Assembly: GCA_019059635.1 (NCBI GenBank)
Contig: JAGVRJ010000004.1
Location: 434,001 to 498,000, forward strand
From: Proales similis
Taxonomy: Eukaryota; Rotifera; Eurotatoria; Ploima; Proalidae
Direction of reading: 5' to 3'
Length of the DNA: 64,000 bases
The translations under genes were made by a program, and so were the position numbers. The notes under the pieces are model-generated. The model ran no database searches. It was not told the DNA's origin and was given only the letters and a program-made list of their open reading frames with translations. How positions within the stretch are numbered: position 1 is the stretch's first letter; each line of letters begins with the position of its first letter. Shown piece by piece: positions 24,275 to 38,211 of this stretch.

Positions 24275-27200
24275 TCACTTGGTGTCGAATTTCGCCTTAA
24301 TAACTTCTTCACTGATCAAGAGCTAAGGAGGAAAATTAAGAATTGATGACTGATCTAGATTCTTGCGCACTCACCCTGTTGGCTTTCTCCAAGAGTTTGC
24401 CTATCTTAATTGCCAGCGCATCTGGATGATCAACATAATCTTTGGCTTGTTGGTCCTTTTCTTTGGGGGTTTTCTGCAACGATTTGATAAAGAGCATAAA
24501 TTTTTGAATCAAGTAGTCAACCATTTCAATATCATTGGTTCCTTGTTCGTTTTGCTTGGAAACTTGAGAATAAGCATCGCAGACAATGGTGATAAACATG
24601 TTCAAGAGGAGCATCACAATTGTGAGATTGTAAGCCAAGAAGAGCACTGGCCCAAAGAACGGATTGGCGTTTAGCAAGCTGTTGACTTCGAACTTGCCCA
24701 GCATGATCTGGAACGAAGTCTCCATTGACTTGACCACCGAGGAGTAGCCGTTCACCTTCTCGTTGAATATCAAGTACATGACCTGCACAAACGCCATCCA
24801 AATCACCGAAAAGATGATTCCGAACGAAGCGAGGTCTTTCAGGCACGAGCGCAGAGTGTTCGCAATCGAGTAAATGCGCATGTTGAACCTGAGCAGCTTG
24901 AGCAGCCTTATGGTGCCCAGACAGCAGCACACCGCCAAGCAGGCGCACAGGGTTTGATTCCATTCATTCACCCGCTGCAGCTTGATGTAGCCATAGCCCG
25001 AGGTCCTTTTGAAAAAGTCGAGCACTTCATAGGCGCTGTAGAGCCGATACAAGTAGATTGAGAATGCAGCCCACGAGGTGCCGATCAAAGCCCATTGCAA
25101 CCAGTTCCACAGCTCCTGCGCGTACTGCCGAATGCCCTGTTTAATCAACGCTTTGATTTCGAGCGCCATGAACAGCACAATCAGAATCATGTAGATTATG
25201 TCGCAGGCAATCTTGAAGCTGCCGAATCCGCTCACTTCGCTGAACAGATTGAGCGGGTCGAAGCGGATCGTCTTGAGAATTTGTCCAGAAGGCAGCAGCT
25301 CGAACAAGAGTGTGGCCACCATGAACATGTTTATGTTCGGGTTGTAGACTGCGAACTCGATCAACACCGCCCTGGTCTGTCTGTCGATCCACTCCATCTG
25401 CCGAAGAAGCGATAGGTTGCCTTTGATCTGGCCGAGCTTGCCGTTCATTATGTAAGGATAGCCGCTGCCTGGATAGGTCCCAAACTGGCCCACAATCGGA
25501 AGTCCTTCGAGTTCCGATGCACTGTGGAAGCGAAAAGCCGAGTAGAGAGCCTTCTGTCCGTGGGCTGGAACAAAGCTCGAGTTGAACTGGGTCCAGTTAA
25601 AGCCGAAATTCCTGCTTTCGGTGTTAAAGAGCCCGAGCTCGGCTGTACAGTGTTCGATTGACGAACGCAGCTGAGCCACCACTGAACAGCTCTGGTTCTC
25701 GACCCTAACCTGTCTGAGGACTGCATAGCCGACCATGCGAGAGCTGCGGTCGTTCATGAAACCAGCGAGACCGTAGGGCTGGTCCCCGTTGTACCACTGG
25801 CCCACTCTCCAGCTGGAAGTGAACTCTTCAATAGTCCAATCCCAAAGCTTATCGACTGTCGAGACATCCTCCGGAGCAAAGGTGCTCTGCATGCTCGACT
25901 GGTAGCTGAACGAGGAAATGCCCACGTTGGTGTAGGCCACAACGTACAATATCCACAGGAACATCATATACAGGCAGATCTCGCGCACAGCGCTCCAGAT
26001 TTTGTTTCTTCGCTGCCGCTCAAGACGAGCTTCTCTCAATTCGGACTCGTTCATCACTCCGAACAGGCTGTACCTTGATTCGGCACTTGCCTCCTTCAAG
26101 TCAATCAAATATGAAGTGCAATCAAAGGGATCTGCCTGGACACGATTTACCTTTTCGTAGTTTTTGAGTCGGTTGTACGATTTTCCGTCGTCCTGGTGGT
26201 CATTCTCAAAGTCCTTGTTCTCATCGTAGCGTCTGAAGACAATCACGAAAAAGAAGGCGATGACCATCACCTGAAATGATCACAAAGAGTAGAGGGTCAA
26301 TGCAAACCCCTTGACCTTAGCCAGAATAGTTACCTGTAAAGGCTGGGTGAGCAGAACTGAAGACAAAACAGAGACGACGAGCGAAGTGAGCCACTTGGCC
26401 ACTTTGGCATCTCCGAACTGAATGCCTCGGATGATTATGAAAAAGGCGCAAATCAAGATAATCACAAACGAGAGCACATAGGCAATGATCTTGCACCACC
26501 AGGGAATAGTCAGGGTTCCGTTTGCTTTAATGAAAAACTGGTTCTTTTCTTTCTTTTGCTTTTTCTTTTCATCTCTTTCCCTTTTTGCGAGAAAATTAGT
26601 GAAGAGATATTTCTGTGATTTATAATATTCTTACAATTGGGGTCCAATATGGCTGTCCTTGAGTGCCTTGCGAATTTCTTCCGATCTTGTTCGTCTAGTC
26701 CTTGATCGCCTGAACATTTGAATAAGCAGAAACGTTGGCGGAAAAGTGATCAAGTTGGAGATAATTCCAATCGCGATCTGTTAAAGCCGGTTTCAAAAAA
26801 AGTTAAATGAAAAGATGAAAACATGGTAGATCTTACCTGTTCTGGAGTAAGATAGAAAGGACCTATCTCAACACCGCCTTTCTTGGCCTCTTCGCCTTGT
26901 CCATAGTAAAGAATGTTCATCATCATTGTGATGAACAGCAGCACAAAGCAGCACGTGACTCGGTCCAGTCGAGTGAACGAGCTTTGGGGAGGACGGGCGA
27001 ACACGGAGAACCAGAGGTGGCCGTCGCTCATGTTCTGAGAAGCCTGTTTCTGCGCCAAGTATTTGACCTGGGTCTTCTGCCGGTCACCAGCCACGGGCAG
27101 AATGCGGTCAATGAGACCATCGGACTTTTCGACGGCAAGCCAGTCTTGGCAGAGGAAGTAGAACTTCTCGCGCGTCTGCAGGTCGTGCACGATGATGTAC

Positions 27201-30200
27201 TTGAGGAACCAGGAGGCCATGTTGCCCTTGCCGCTGTTGTCGTGCCAGACGCGCACAAAGTTGAGTTGTCCGAGTGGCGAGTGCACAGCCGTGATGAACG
27301 AGTCTATGCCGCTGCGTCTGAATGGCTTGCGCGCTTCGTCCTTGAGCTCTTTGGTGTCCGATTCGCCGTTTTCTCCGGACAGCAGGATGCGCACTCGAGA
27401 GTCGGTGCCCGCCTCACGTCTCATGCCGGTGAACACAATCACTTCGTAAAAGTACTCCTCGCCGAGAAGGCTGTCCTCGAGCAGAGTGACGCCCACCCGC
27501 TTTCGGTCTCTCCTGTCCATGAAGAAGGCCCACAAGCCGAGCAGAACAAACAGGCAGAACAGAGCGATGATGGTCGAGTAAATGGTCGGATTCTGCAGGA
27601 AAGAGGCGTTGGCGAACACATATTCAAAGTCGATGTCTGCAGGCAGAACGACAAGACCGCCGGCAAACTCGGTGAGATGGCTGCTGGAGCAGTGCGAGGC
27701 AGTGATGTTGGTGTCTGCGTGGACGATGAGGCCATCGGACGACCACTTGCCAGAAGTCGTGTCGAAATAGAAACAGCCCGATGTGAACACACGCAGGCCA
27801 AAGTCGGCAGTGAAGTTGGCCGAGCCAGCTGTGGTCGGCTTGGACATGGGCTCACCTCCTGTGCAGTGGGTTGCCATCTCGTCAGTGGTGAGTTCTCTGA
27901 TCGAAAAGCCCACTCGACCTTGGTAAGAGCCGGTGGTCCGAGGATCCAGAAAAAACAGGTAAAACGAGTGCTCGGGTTCAGTGATGAAGTCAGCCGAGCC
28001 TGGACAGAGCAGTTTCCAATGATCGTACAAGTGGCCTTTCTCACTTATTTCTGGAGTGCCATCGAAGCGAAGAAGGACGATGTAGCCGAGCAGGGGATCA
28101 TCCGGCTGCAGTTGGATGTGGATAGACGAGTTAGCGGCCGTGATGAAAAGAGCATTGTTGAGAAAGGATTCATCAGGAGCAAAGTCCATCGAAGAGGCGT
28201 TGACTTGCTGGAAAGCATACTCGGAGGGTTGAGATACTCGGGAGATCCACAAATCGATCGGTTGACGTGAAGCCCCGACCTTCAAACCTTTCCCAGCCTG
28301 ATCAAGAAATGAAAGAGAAACCATGTTCGAGAGACCAATGTAAGTCTCGTTCTCGCCATTGTGACCACTTGGCGGCATTGGCGATGCGAGTGTCTGTTTC
28401 AAACGATTGAATGAAATACGTGATGCTGTCAGAGAAGAAAAAGGTGATTTACTTGAAGAACAATGGTTCTCGTGTCGCAGCTCTGCTCTTCTACTCCGGG
28501 AACAACAATGGGTCCTATTGCATTGGTGCCTGATGTGCTCGAGAGCGGTGACTCGTCAAGCAGATCGCAAAGCGACGGAATCTGGAATTCTCCTCCAGGC
28601 AGCTCAATTTGATTTGGGATCGACGCAGCTTCCAGCTTTTTGATTTCCATCTTCAATGAGGGCGTCTCAATCTCGAATGACTCGCCCACTGCGAATCTTG
28701 CACTTAGAGTCTTTGTGACTAGATTTGCGATGCTGCTCGTCTTCTGGGCGATGTCCACCACCTTTGAATAGGTCATTTAGATTTCCAAAATTCATTTGCT
28801 CAGTTCCATAGTACTTGCCTTTCGCTTCTGAGTCTTCAGGAATCTTTGTCGATTTATCTCTTCCGGCGAAGATGCGTGTCCATTGGTCATGAAGTTGTCT
28901 GAAAAAAGCGACCATAAAGAGGGAGAATCAAACTATAGGAGCAAACTGAACTCACTGATGTTGTTGTCATAGTCGAACATGTCGGCGTCGTATTCTTCAG
29001 GAAGCTTGACCGCATCATCGAAGTCTCGTTTGAGCCAGGTTTGTCGTCCACTCAGGAATGTACTCATCGCCTATCGATCCGAGTGTTGTGTTTAATGACC
29101 TGAGCTTCAGCTTTAGGACAGAATCGATTTTGGCCACTCACCGACTGCACCTTGCCCATTGCTGACAAGATTCCGGTGGCTGCTTGTTTCAAGTCATCGA
29201 CCGAACTGCGCTCAGACAAAGACTCGAAGTTGAGGGCGAGGCTCACGCATTGGTCGGCGATTTTCTCCTTTTCAGATTTGATCAGTTCAGAAGTCATAGA
29301 AGTAACGAAAATGATTATGAGGATGACTCACAGAGGCTGCTCGACTGAGCTCATCTGTTGCTGCTGATGCGCTCGCCAAAACCGACGCCTGGAGCTGGGC
29401 AGTGCTGATGTCCGAGACACTTATTGAGCTGGCGAGATCGATCAGCGCTTCCCTGAACGAGGCTCGTTCATTTCGATTCTTCTCGTATTGCTCTAGGTTC
29501 ACGTTTGTCTGATGATGGTTAAGAATCCTGTTTCAATATGAGAGAGTTGAAAAATGATTCTCACTTCGGTTATCCCGGCAAATGAGCCTGTTGCTCCGTA
29601 TGTGGGCGTCATCACCACAGAATCGGCTGAAGGAATAAATGAGTTAATTCGTGATACTTTCTGCTTATTTACGTCCTCTTACATGAGACTGAGGCAAGTG
29701 CCTTCTTGTCAGCCAGGCCGATGTTGTTTAGAACTGACGACATGGCGAGGATGTCTTGACCGTTGAACTGTGACTCTCCGCTCATCATTCTGATGTTGCT
29801 TTGATCTCTCAGAGTTCCAGTTGTGAGCTCATTGAGCCTATTGAGAACATCGGTAGTGTCGGCATTGACCGTCACTTGGGTCGGGATGGAAAATGTGGTC
29901 GAAGCCCCGTCGTTGTCAAACACTTTGACGAATATCTGCAGCCTGTTGGAGTCGTAGATTGCGCCTTGAGGAAGCTTTGTTGTGATACTTCCTGTGGTGC
30001 TGAAGCCGAGACCCTCCACAAGCGGACTCTGTAATCTAATCGCCGAGAACTCATATTTGGCCACTTGGCCATCTGCATCAGTCCAGCCAGTGCATGTGAT
30101 TGTAAACTCTGTTTTTGCTGCGGTCCCGTCCAAAGGCAAAATTGAGCATTCTCCTTCAGTGGGTTTCTGATTTACTTCCATAATTAAAGAGGAAGATCCT

Positions 30201-33200
30201 ACGCTTATTCCGTTGTTTGGCGACACCGTGGTCAGTGTTAAATCAAATCTCCATCTTTTTGTCCAACTATATTCAGAAAATAGTGATTCTTTTATCACGA
30301 GTTCGTTGGATTCAATTCCTGAACATTTCACAGAATTTAACCACGCTCATTTCTTTCAGATACATTTATTTACCCATTAGATGGCTGCTGTTTGTAACGG
30401 GTATCCACTTCTCTTGAATATCACTTAGACTGTCTGAAAACGACCATAGCTGATAGGCGATGAATTTCATTTGAATGTCATTCACCGAGTCGCAGCCTTC
30501 TGCACAAATTGCTTGAACGAACTGTCTTGTATTGGAGTTAATTCGCACAACATCCCCACGAGGTACACATGAGCTGGGGAACTTGCACCTGTTCGAACAA
30601 TATTAGCTTCAAGAGTGACTTTTAAAATTTTATATCTTTTCTTAATACCTAGTGTAAACAATCGGAAGAAGGTCTGCTTTGCTTATTTCTATTCTCACTT
30701 TCTGAGAGTAGAAATATTCCAGATGGACGATCTCAATCGAAATCTCATAGGTGCGCCTGGGCACATACTCGAGAGAACCAGCAGATATGAGGAGACGATT
30801 TCCGGATGAATCGAAAGAAAACGCCGAACTTGACGAGAAGCAGCTCGTGCTGGAGCTCATCTCCACGAGCTGATCATAGCCGCCGTGCTTGAACGAATAC
30901 AGATCGATCCTCTCATCTAGGCTTTTCCTTGGATAGCCTTGAGCGATTCCGTTGTCGATGGCTTGGCAATAAAATCGAAAGCCCAACTGCGCCATGTCAA
31001 GCACACCATCGCGGTCGAAAGAGAACGCGGCTGGATTGAGGTCGATCGATTGGTTGAGGCCTCGAGTGATTTGAACAGTTCCACCAGGCACTGTGTTGGG
31101 AAGCGAGGCGACAGCAATACCGCTCGGAGCTACACGAAAGAAGGTGTCGATCTCGGTGGAGTAAGCGTCCGAGACTACTTGGCGCCAGGCGATCTGAATG
31201 TCCACATTCATGCGCACCCGGTAGACAGCCCGATAGAGGCCATAGCCGAGCACATGGGCTGCAATCACCAAATCGGCTGTGGCCATCGATGGATTGTTGG
31301 CAAGAGACACTTGGCTGAGAGAGCGTCCAGTGGCCGGATCCACCTGGAACAGGGTCCAGCTCTTGGTGTTCTCAAGAGTGATGTTGCAGTCCAGCTGTGT
31401 GCTCGTTCTGAAGCTCAGCACGTCAGAAGCAGTGAACTGTCTCGGCAGTAAAAAGCTGGCCGCTCTGTTGGCGATGCTGAGACGAGGATTCTTGCAGAGA
31501 GCGCTGTTGGCCACAGTGAACCAGCTCGATAGAGTGTGAGTCGAAATGGCATTTCTCAGCTCGATTCTCAGCTGAACACGGTCGACCGTGGTCATCGGTT
31601 GAGAAAAGGTCCAACGGGTGGCAGAAGGCTTCTGGTAGACCTGGAAGAAGGCCTCGTTGGGAAACAGATCCTGGCAAACAGCCTGGCTGGTTCCGATCAG
31701 TCCCAAAGTGAGATCGAAGTAGCTGCCGTCGAATCGAACGCGGGCACAAGATGGCTCGCCAAGCGAACCCAAGTTCACTTGGAACTGTTGGTTTGTGTTG
31801 ATGATGACAGGGTCCAGAATTGGATTGATGGATAATGACGAAAATCCCGCTTGGACGCGAACAGTTGCCGAGAAGGTTCGGCTGAACAAGCTGCTGCTAA
31901 CCCTTATACTCAGGGTTCCCTACCGAATATTAGAAAAATACTTTCAAATAACTGCGCTTCTTACTTGAAACCCTGCATTAAGCATTGAATTGGGAAAAGC
32001 AACAAAAATACCGCGATTGTCTCTTTGATAAAAATCACTATTTTCCCCATCGAAAATCAAAACAGAGTTTCCGTTAACAAGAAAAATCCATTCCGATGGC
32101 AGTACTTCTTTTCTCAAAAACGTTTAGCCGAATTTAAGTGAAATCGCTTCATTTTTTACCACTATTAGACCAGGAGCAAAGGAATCTAAGATCTTTGTCC
32201 TCTCGCACGAGATAGAAACCGTCCACCAGACTGTAGGGCCGCTCCAAGGCCTCGTCCGATTCAAACTCTCGCCACCACAATGAGCACGAAAAGCCATCGA
32301 AATCACTCTCGATGCTCACCTTCCAACCAAAGTGGACTAAAGCGAGGCCATGTGGGTCTGAGCTGAATCTTACCTGGATCGTCTGCTCGACACTCGAGAC
32401 CTTGTTCCACATGTTCACTTTGATGTCATACTTGCCGGCAGCAGCATAAGTGTGCTCAATCGAGATCGAATTGCCTGTGAAGGGACTGGGCAGAACAGTT
32501 TGGCCGTCTCCGAACTCGACAGAGTAAAACGGATCAGTGGCCGTTGGGGACGTCAGAGTGATGGTCAGTTCAAATGTTCGAGAAGAAGCGGCTACCGTCA
32601 TCGATCATCAAATATATCCAGATTTGAGGCTGCTCTATAACTTACATCCGTCGTGGGCCTTCGCTGTTTCAGGGCCGACCACAGCTGTGAAGGTCACAGG
32701 TTGATGAGCGTAGAGAACGAGGGTCTCAGTTGCCTGGCTGAATGAGTTGGATGCAATAACGGAGATCGAGTAGTTTCCGGGTGACGGGGGTGCAAATGTG
32801 GCCAGGTCTCCTGTGTTGTAATTGGGAGCTGGTAACAACATGAATAATAAAGAAATGATTGCCTGACCATAGAATGAAGCAACAATACTTACCGGACTTG
32901 GGAGCAGAGCTTATCTGAATGCCATTAACCAACCACTGATAGGTGACTCCAGTTCCTTGCAAAAGATGGGCCCAGATCTCGACCGGCGTTGAAGGCGCCG
33001 TGTAGAGTGGCTTGACATTGAGGTACAGTCCATCGACCCCTGTTCTGACCATGAAGTTGAGCGAGAAGCTCTTGGAGCCGAGCGGATTCTCCACCACAAA
33101 GTTGACGGTATAAGTGCCTTCAGCTGAGTACTCATAAGCCAGAGGCACTCGATTCACATTCTCGTCAAAATCCATCCCCAGCACGAACGGGCCCAAAGGT

Positions 33201-36200
33201 GTGTTGGCTGCATCTCCTGGCCAGAATGTGACGGTGGCATGTGATCCAGCCATGCTGCTGCCCAGATAGCCGAACAAGAACTGCGCTCTGCCGATGTTGC
33301 CCAGCGATGGCCTGAATATGACCGGGTTCTCGACCAGCGAAGGCTGCAGGTCGTCTACACGGCTCACGAGTCTCACACTCTGCTGCATCTCGAACGAGCT
33401 CAATGCGTTGGAGACTTGCACACGCACAACGAAATCGCCCGGCTTTGCAAATGTGTGGTTGATCGAGCTGGCGATCAGCGCATTGCTGGACCATTCGCCC
33501 GTCGTCTGCACATCCACACTTGGCAGTTGCTCATCACTCTGGTCTCCTGTCCAGATCCTTACGCGGACATTGGCACCAGACTGCATTGCAATGGCAAAGT
33601 GCAGCTGCCGATTTATACCAAACTCGTATTCATGGGGACCATAGCCTGTGTTGGGCACAACGCTCAGAGACGGGTTGACTATTGGCGAACTGATTTCAAA
33701 AGTGCCATTCAGAGTCACTTCGGAGACCAAGTTGCGTACTCTGATGTAGACCGGGTATAACGTGGCCGAGCCTTCGCCAGACCTTGAGGTTCCCATTCCA
33801 CTCAGACCCGTCATGCTCACTCCGGCATCTACGACCCCGTTGAACAGATGCTCAACCGAAAACGGCCCTGTTCCGGCAGCCAATCTGAACTGGATTCGGT
33901 AAGCGGTGTGGGTTCGGACGCCAGTCTGGATGAGTCGGAGACCGCTCAGAGGAACCTGGTGATAGTGGTTGAACGAGAGAGAGGCCTCGTTGATGCTGTT
34001 TGCGCAAGTGATTGAGACTGCATAGGTGCCAGCCTGTGTGTAGCTGTGTTCTATTATGGTGCCGTTCAGGTCAGGAGTATCGTCGAACTGCAAAGAAGTT
34101 CCATCGCCGAAATTCACTTGACAAGTGTATCCACCTCCAGACACAAGGCCGAAGCTGAATCGGGCCGGCTGTCCAAACACTGAAGAGCTTTGGGCTTCGT
34201 TGCCCGAAAAGAAGCTCAAGCCACTGATGACATCGGCCACACTCACTTGAGCCAGGATAGTTTCCGAGCTGAACTGATCTCGGGCGGTCAGCTGAATGTC
34301 CTGGGGACCAGCGGATGAAAATGTTTGAATGAGCCAGGGCAGCGTGGTGTTCGTGTAGACTCCTTTAATCAACCAAAAGTAATCAACTGAAGATCCTCCC
34401 AAGTGAGATGCTGTAAGATTGCACGCAATATTCAATGGGCAAACATTCTGGCTCGTGCTTATGGCCAGATTGGATATTTCAGGCACAACGGTGATGGACG
34501 TTGAGTTGACTGAAGAAAAGCCTTGGATGAGTTTATTGCTGACAGTGACTTGGATATTGTAAAGGCCAGGTGAAGGGTATCTCTTCAGGAAGCTTATATG
34601 TTTCCGCGGAGAAATGATCAATCTTGCCATTAATCGCTCTTTTGCTCCGTTCAAATTTACAAGAATTCCAGAATTATCTTGGAGATCAGCAATCAATGGC
34701 TCTTCCTGATCGATGGCAATCTCATTACCATTCACTAAGCCAAGAGCGAGAATACTGCCTTTCGGCACATCGTAGCTCGCTCCCAAAACTGATTCGTTTA
34801 TGAAGTTGTATCCAGGTACAAGTGAAACCGTTTTCCATGGAAACACGTCCACAAAATCCGCCGTTGTCATTGAAGAGAATCTTGCTTCTTTAGTTGTACC
34901 GGAGCACATTCGCGTTCTAGGATTGAAACTTGCCCCACATGCATGGGTCAAGGCTCGTTCCAGATTTGAGCTGCATGAATATGCCTCATCCGCAATCTCT
35001 TGTCCTCCGACGCAGTTCTTTTTCACAATCTATCAGAAATAGAATAGAAACCATCCTAACTCTTTAATGAAATCGCAATTCCTACCTTGAGTTGAATATT
35101 TCCTCCTGCGTTCGCAAATATTTCGATGCCTTTTAGGGCCCCACGTGTTCTGGTCTCAGTGTTCACCGCATAATAGTTCTTTGAGGCGGTCGCTGTCTCC
35201 CAGATCGGCAAGATTGTGCTGCTCCATTTCTGTGCTACAACTTCACCCGATACTTCGATATCTTGATCTAGTAGATCAAAAGTCTGCGTTATTCCATCTC
35301 CCGTGTCCACGTTGGCTGTGAGATCAGTTCCCGAAACCAGAGTCAAATCACAAATGGCATCTCTGTTGGCAGCAACTTGAGCTTGGCAATCAAGATCAAC
35401 TGAACCGACAAGTTCTGCACTTTTTGGTAATGAAACTGCTTTTCGATTGCCCTTGATGAAGAATCAAATGTTGTTAATGAATTTATATCGACAATTCACG
35501 ATTCACTTACACTCTCGGGACCGAAATCGCTCATGACAACTTCCAGCTGCATACGCCCGGTTTCTAAAACCTTAAATTCAATTTTGTATTTGGTTTGAAC
35601 TGATCCGACTTCGGTCATTAGATCTTTGACAGTCGAAGGCGATCTTTTGTTTCCTCCTATTAAAACATAGCCATGATTGACTTGTTGGCCTTCGAATTCT
35701 ACGTCCAGATTCAAACTAGAGAAGATTTCAACTGAACTTGAAGTTGACGGCGGTTCGATCGATGCCAAATCGACGCGCACCAAAGTCACTTTTCCCTTTT
35801 TAATCAGATAAGGATTTTTACATATATCCGCGGCTTCTTAAAAACAATTAGAAATGAAACTCTTACTTTGTTGAGATTGGGTGCATTATACGCAATCCAA
35901 GAGCCAACAGCACCACAATAAGTATTCGCATCTCCTTGACAGGTAATATTCTGACAGAAGGAGTCGTCAATCTGCAGAGAAGCGATCTCGACCGAATTCT
36001 TGCAAAAGCAGAATTCTCCATCTTGAAGGGCGGCCAGAATTTGATTCATTGAGGCACACGCTTTTATGCACTTTTGTGGAGTCATAAGGCTCGGATCGGC
36101 GATCGGCGCGTAAGAAGTGAATTCGGGCGTTGTCCACCGGGTTTCATAGCAGCCTAATCGTTCGAAGTCATACAATTCCTGACTTTTGATCGTATTTAAA

Positions 36201-36259
36201 TTCAGAAAGCAAATCAGTGCAGTCCAAATCTGCGACTTTTTTCGACACTTTAAATTCAT
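24275..36259 (-). CDS. Polycystin-1-like protein, copy C (intact)
   Basis: Best-preserved member of the cluster, about 3,500 residues in many exons. Signal peptide and WSC domain (36259-35864; cysteines as in YCGAVGSW), two beta-rich exons (35810-35090), a Cys-rich segment and PKD repeats (35026-32400; FGDG motifs with HSYTQAGTY and HTYAAAGKY), REJ (31917-30642), GAIN, GPS site SSHLTEF (about 27662-27700), TM1, PLAT (about 27470-27080), and the polycystin loop (YNGDQPYGLAGF) and channel (about 25940-24600). The last exon reads LLISEEVIKAKFDTK and stops at 24275-24277. REJ-GAIN-PLAT-11TM is the polycystin-1 architecture; the LRR and C-type lectin domains of vertebrate PKD1 are not seen. The tail after the pore differs from copy B although the channel is almost identical. 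Role inferred: ciliary/sensory or gamete receptor-channel. Pore loop IMLGKFEV. Confidence 0.92.
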
Positions 36260-36748
36260 CCTTTAATCGTTTAAGCAACGGCGTCGAGCTTGCAACGCCT
36301 TTTATACTTGTTCAACAGGCGGATGTTTTTCTCATGTTTTGACGTTCGCTCTTGAGCACATCAAGCATTCTGGTTGGATGGATGTAAATTGTGCGCAATA
36401 AAAACTAGTTAGCTGCAGGTCTTGGCAACGTTCGCTGCAGCAATCGGCACCAGCCTGTATTTTCTTGCTAGATTGAATTTTTTTTAATGTTTCGCTCGCT
36501 CGATCTTAATTCATAAAGCACGCCATTTCAATTTCTTTTCCGGGCAAAGACAACCAGTTCTAAGACGATAATCAAATCAAGGTGAATTTAATCGATTTGA
36601 GCAATAACAACCCACCAGTCCATGTTCTGTGTGCAATTTTTACTTGAGCTTGAAAGTCTAGAAATATAAAAAAGTTCTTTTCCATCGTAAATTTTTATTG
36701 ATTCTTAAAAATGCATAAAGTCAAGCATTTGACTAGCTAAGGCTGAAA
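36260..36748. other. Intergenic region upstream of copy C
   Basis: About 490 bp with the copy C TATA box and the poly(A) signal of the next gene (AATAAA, minus strand, 36694-36699). Nothing else seen. Confidence 0.55.
36300..36306 (-). promoter_or_regulatory. TATA box of copy C
   Basis: TATAAAA on the minus strand 41 bases upstream of the start ATG at 36259. Confidence 0.65.
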
Positions 36749-37534
36749 CTATAAGGGGGCTATAGACGATTCTGAGCTTCTGGACAGTAGTTCAAGCGAA
36801 CCAGTGTCGACTTCCTCGTCGCTAGAACTGAGCAGAAATGATTCGCTTAACTTGAGAGCTGAGCTGCCTTCCCAAAGCTTTTGTCTGTCTGAAGTCTCCG
36901 AGCTGATTCCTTTGTTCAGATAAGCCATTGACTCTTGCATTTGTCTTTGTGAAGTCTTGACAAGTTCTCTCGGTTTATGACATCGGCTCCGAGCTTTCTC
37001 TTCAAAATCTGAAATGACAGGATTCTGCTTTTCTTGCCTTGACTCAGCGAATTCTGTTTGCAATTTCTTTCCAAAACTGTCAGGGCTGCTTTGAATTGTT
37101 TCTTTTGAGAAGGAGACATTCAGATAGCCCATGTAGTCGTTTGTGATGGCCGAACATATTTCGAAATTGTCTTTAAATTCCTCTGTCGCCGGCCTGCCAC
37201 TCTTTTCAGGTTCACATTGCTCCTGACTCACAGCCGGGTCGACAAACTCGGCGATTTGCTGCTAAGCAAAATTTTCGATGAGCAATTTGAGCAAATTGAT
37301 TGGAGCAAGGCTGAAAATTACGCAAAATTTTTCACGATGTTTGTCTGGCATTGAGATCAAACTCAGCCAGTCTGCTTCGGTGCGTTTTCGCAATTCCTGT
37401 TGCCCTAGCAGGTTAAAATTGCTGCTTGTTGGATAGAAAACATGTGCTGAGCCTTTTTGAGACACAAAATATTGGCCGACGTGAGGCAAGTTGATTGAGC
37501 TTAGCGCTCGAATTGCGTATAAAAGCAGAAACAT
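36749..37534 (-). CDS. Unknown secreted or membrane-targeted protein
   Basis: Two exons (37534-37322 and 37261-36749) joined in phase 0 across a 60-bp GT...AG intron give 241 residues. Without splicing an in-frame TAG would end the first part. The N-terminus (MFLLLYAIRALSSINL) is a plausible signal peptide or anchor. The rest is hydrophilic, rich in Ser, Glu and Lys, and ends with a serine/acidic tract (LLSSSDEEVDTG, SRSSESS) of the kind phosphorylated by casein kinase 2. No family recognised. It lies upstream of copy C on the same strand. A weak TATA-like element (TATTTAA, 37581-37587) and an AATAAA at 36694-36699 bracket it. Confidence 0.55.
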
Positions 37535-38211
37535 TTTTCAGATCGAAAAATGCCAACTAGGAGACTGAGAAGCTTTCCGGTTAAATAGAGCCATGGACGG
37601 ACGGGGACGTAAATAGCAACAACATGTTTTCTGGCCCGAAGCTGAGCAGCTTTTAAAGCTTAGCAGATTTACAGAAGGAAAGCACCGAGATGTTTCCATG
37701 CTTTTAGTCTAGTGTCGATGATTGCGTTGTTAGAGACGCCATGTCAGGTCGGAGTCTTTTTGCTGAAGGCCAAATTGGTAGCCATTTTGAATTGTTCCAA
37801 GCGTCCCGCCCGTTTGGTATCTTTGAGAAGAAAGACCAGTTCAATGATTGCTCAAGAGACGCTCAATCTAAAGATACATAATGAATATAAAAGCTATTTG
37901 CCGAAATTCAATACAATGCGCGCTTTGTTGTGCGCTCTTTCAGGCGAATCGCAGCGCACAACAAAAAGGCACAAAGACAACAAGAAATAATCAAATAGAC
38001 ACGCATTGCACAACTCAGTCCTATTTAAAAATAGTTTCGCCCGAACCAAATCAAATATAGACAAATGAAATATTGAGCACATACGTGTGGTTGTCTATGG
38101 AGATCTTAATCGCTCGGTGAACATGCCTGAAATATTATGACGGCAGCGTGCTTCTTTTTGCAGGGTGAATGCCTCGGTTTGAGAGCGACGTCTATTCACT
38201 GATGAGCAACG
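37535..38211. promoter_or_regulatory. Divergent promoter region upstream of MGAT2
   Basis: About 680 bp between two divergently transcribed genes. Short open frames on both strands lack conserved features or sensible starts, so I treat it as regulatory sequence. Confidence 0.4.

Noticed and set aside
11487-36259. Copies B and C as one gene duplicated by assembly error
   Set aside because: Their N-termini, one internal exon and C-terminal tails differ strongly, and the intergenic regions are different, so they are real separate genes.
37712-37990. Plus-strand open frame of 92 codons upstream of MGAT2
   Set aside because: Low-information sequence in a promoter region, with no homology or splice partners recognised.
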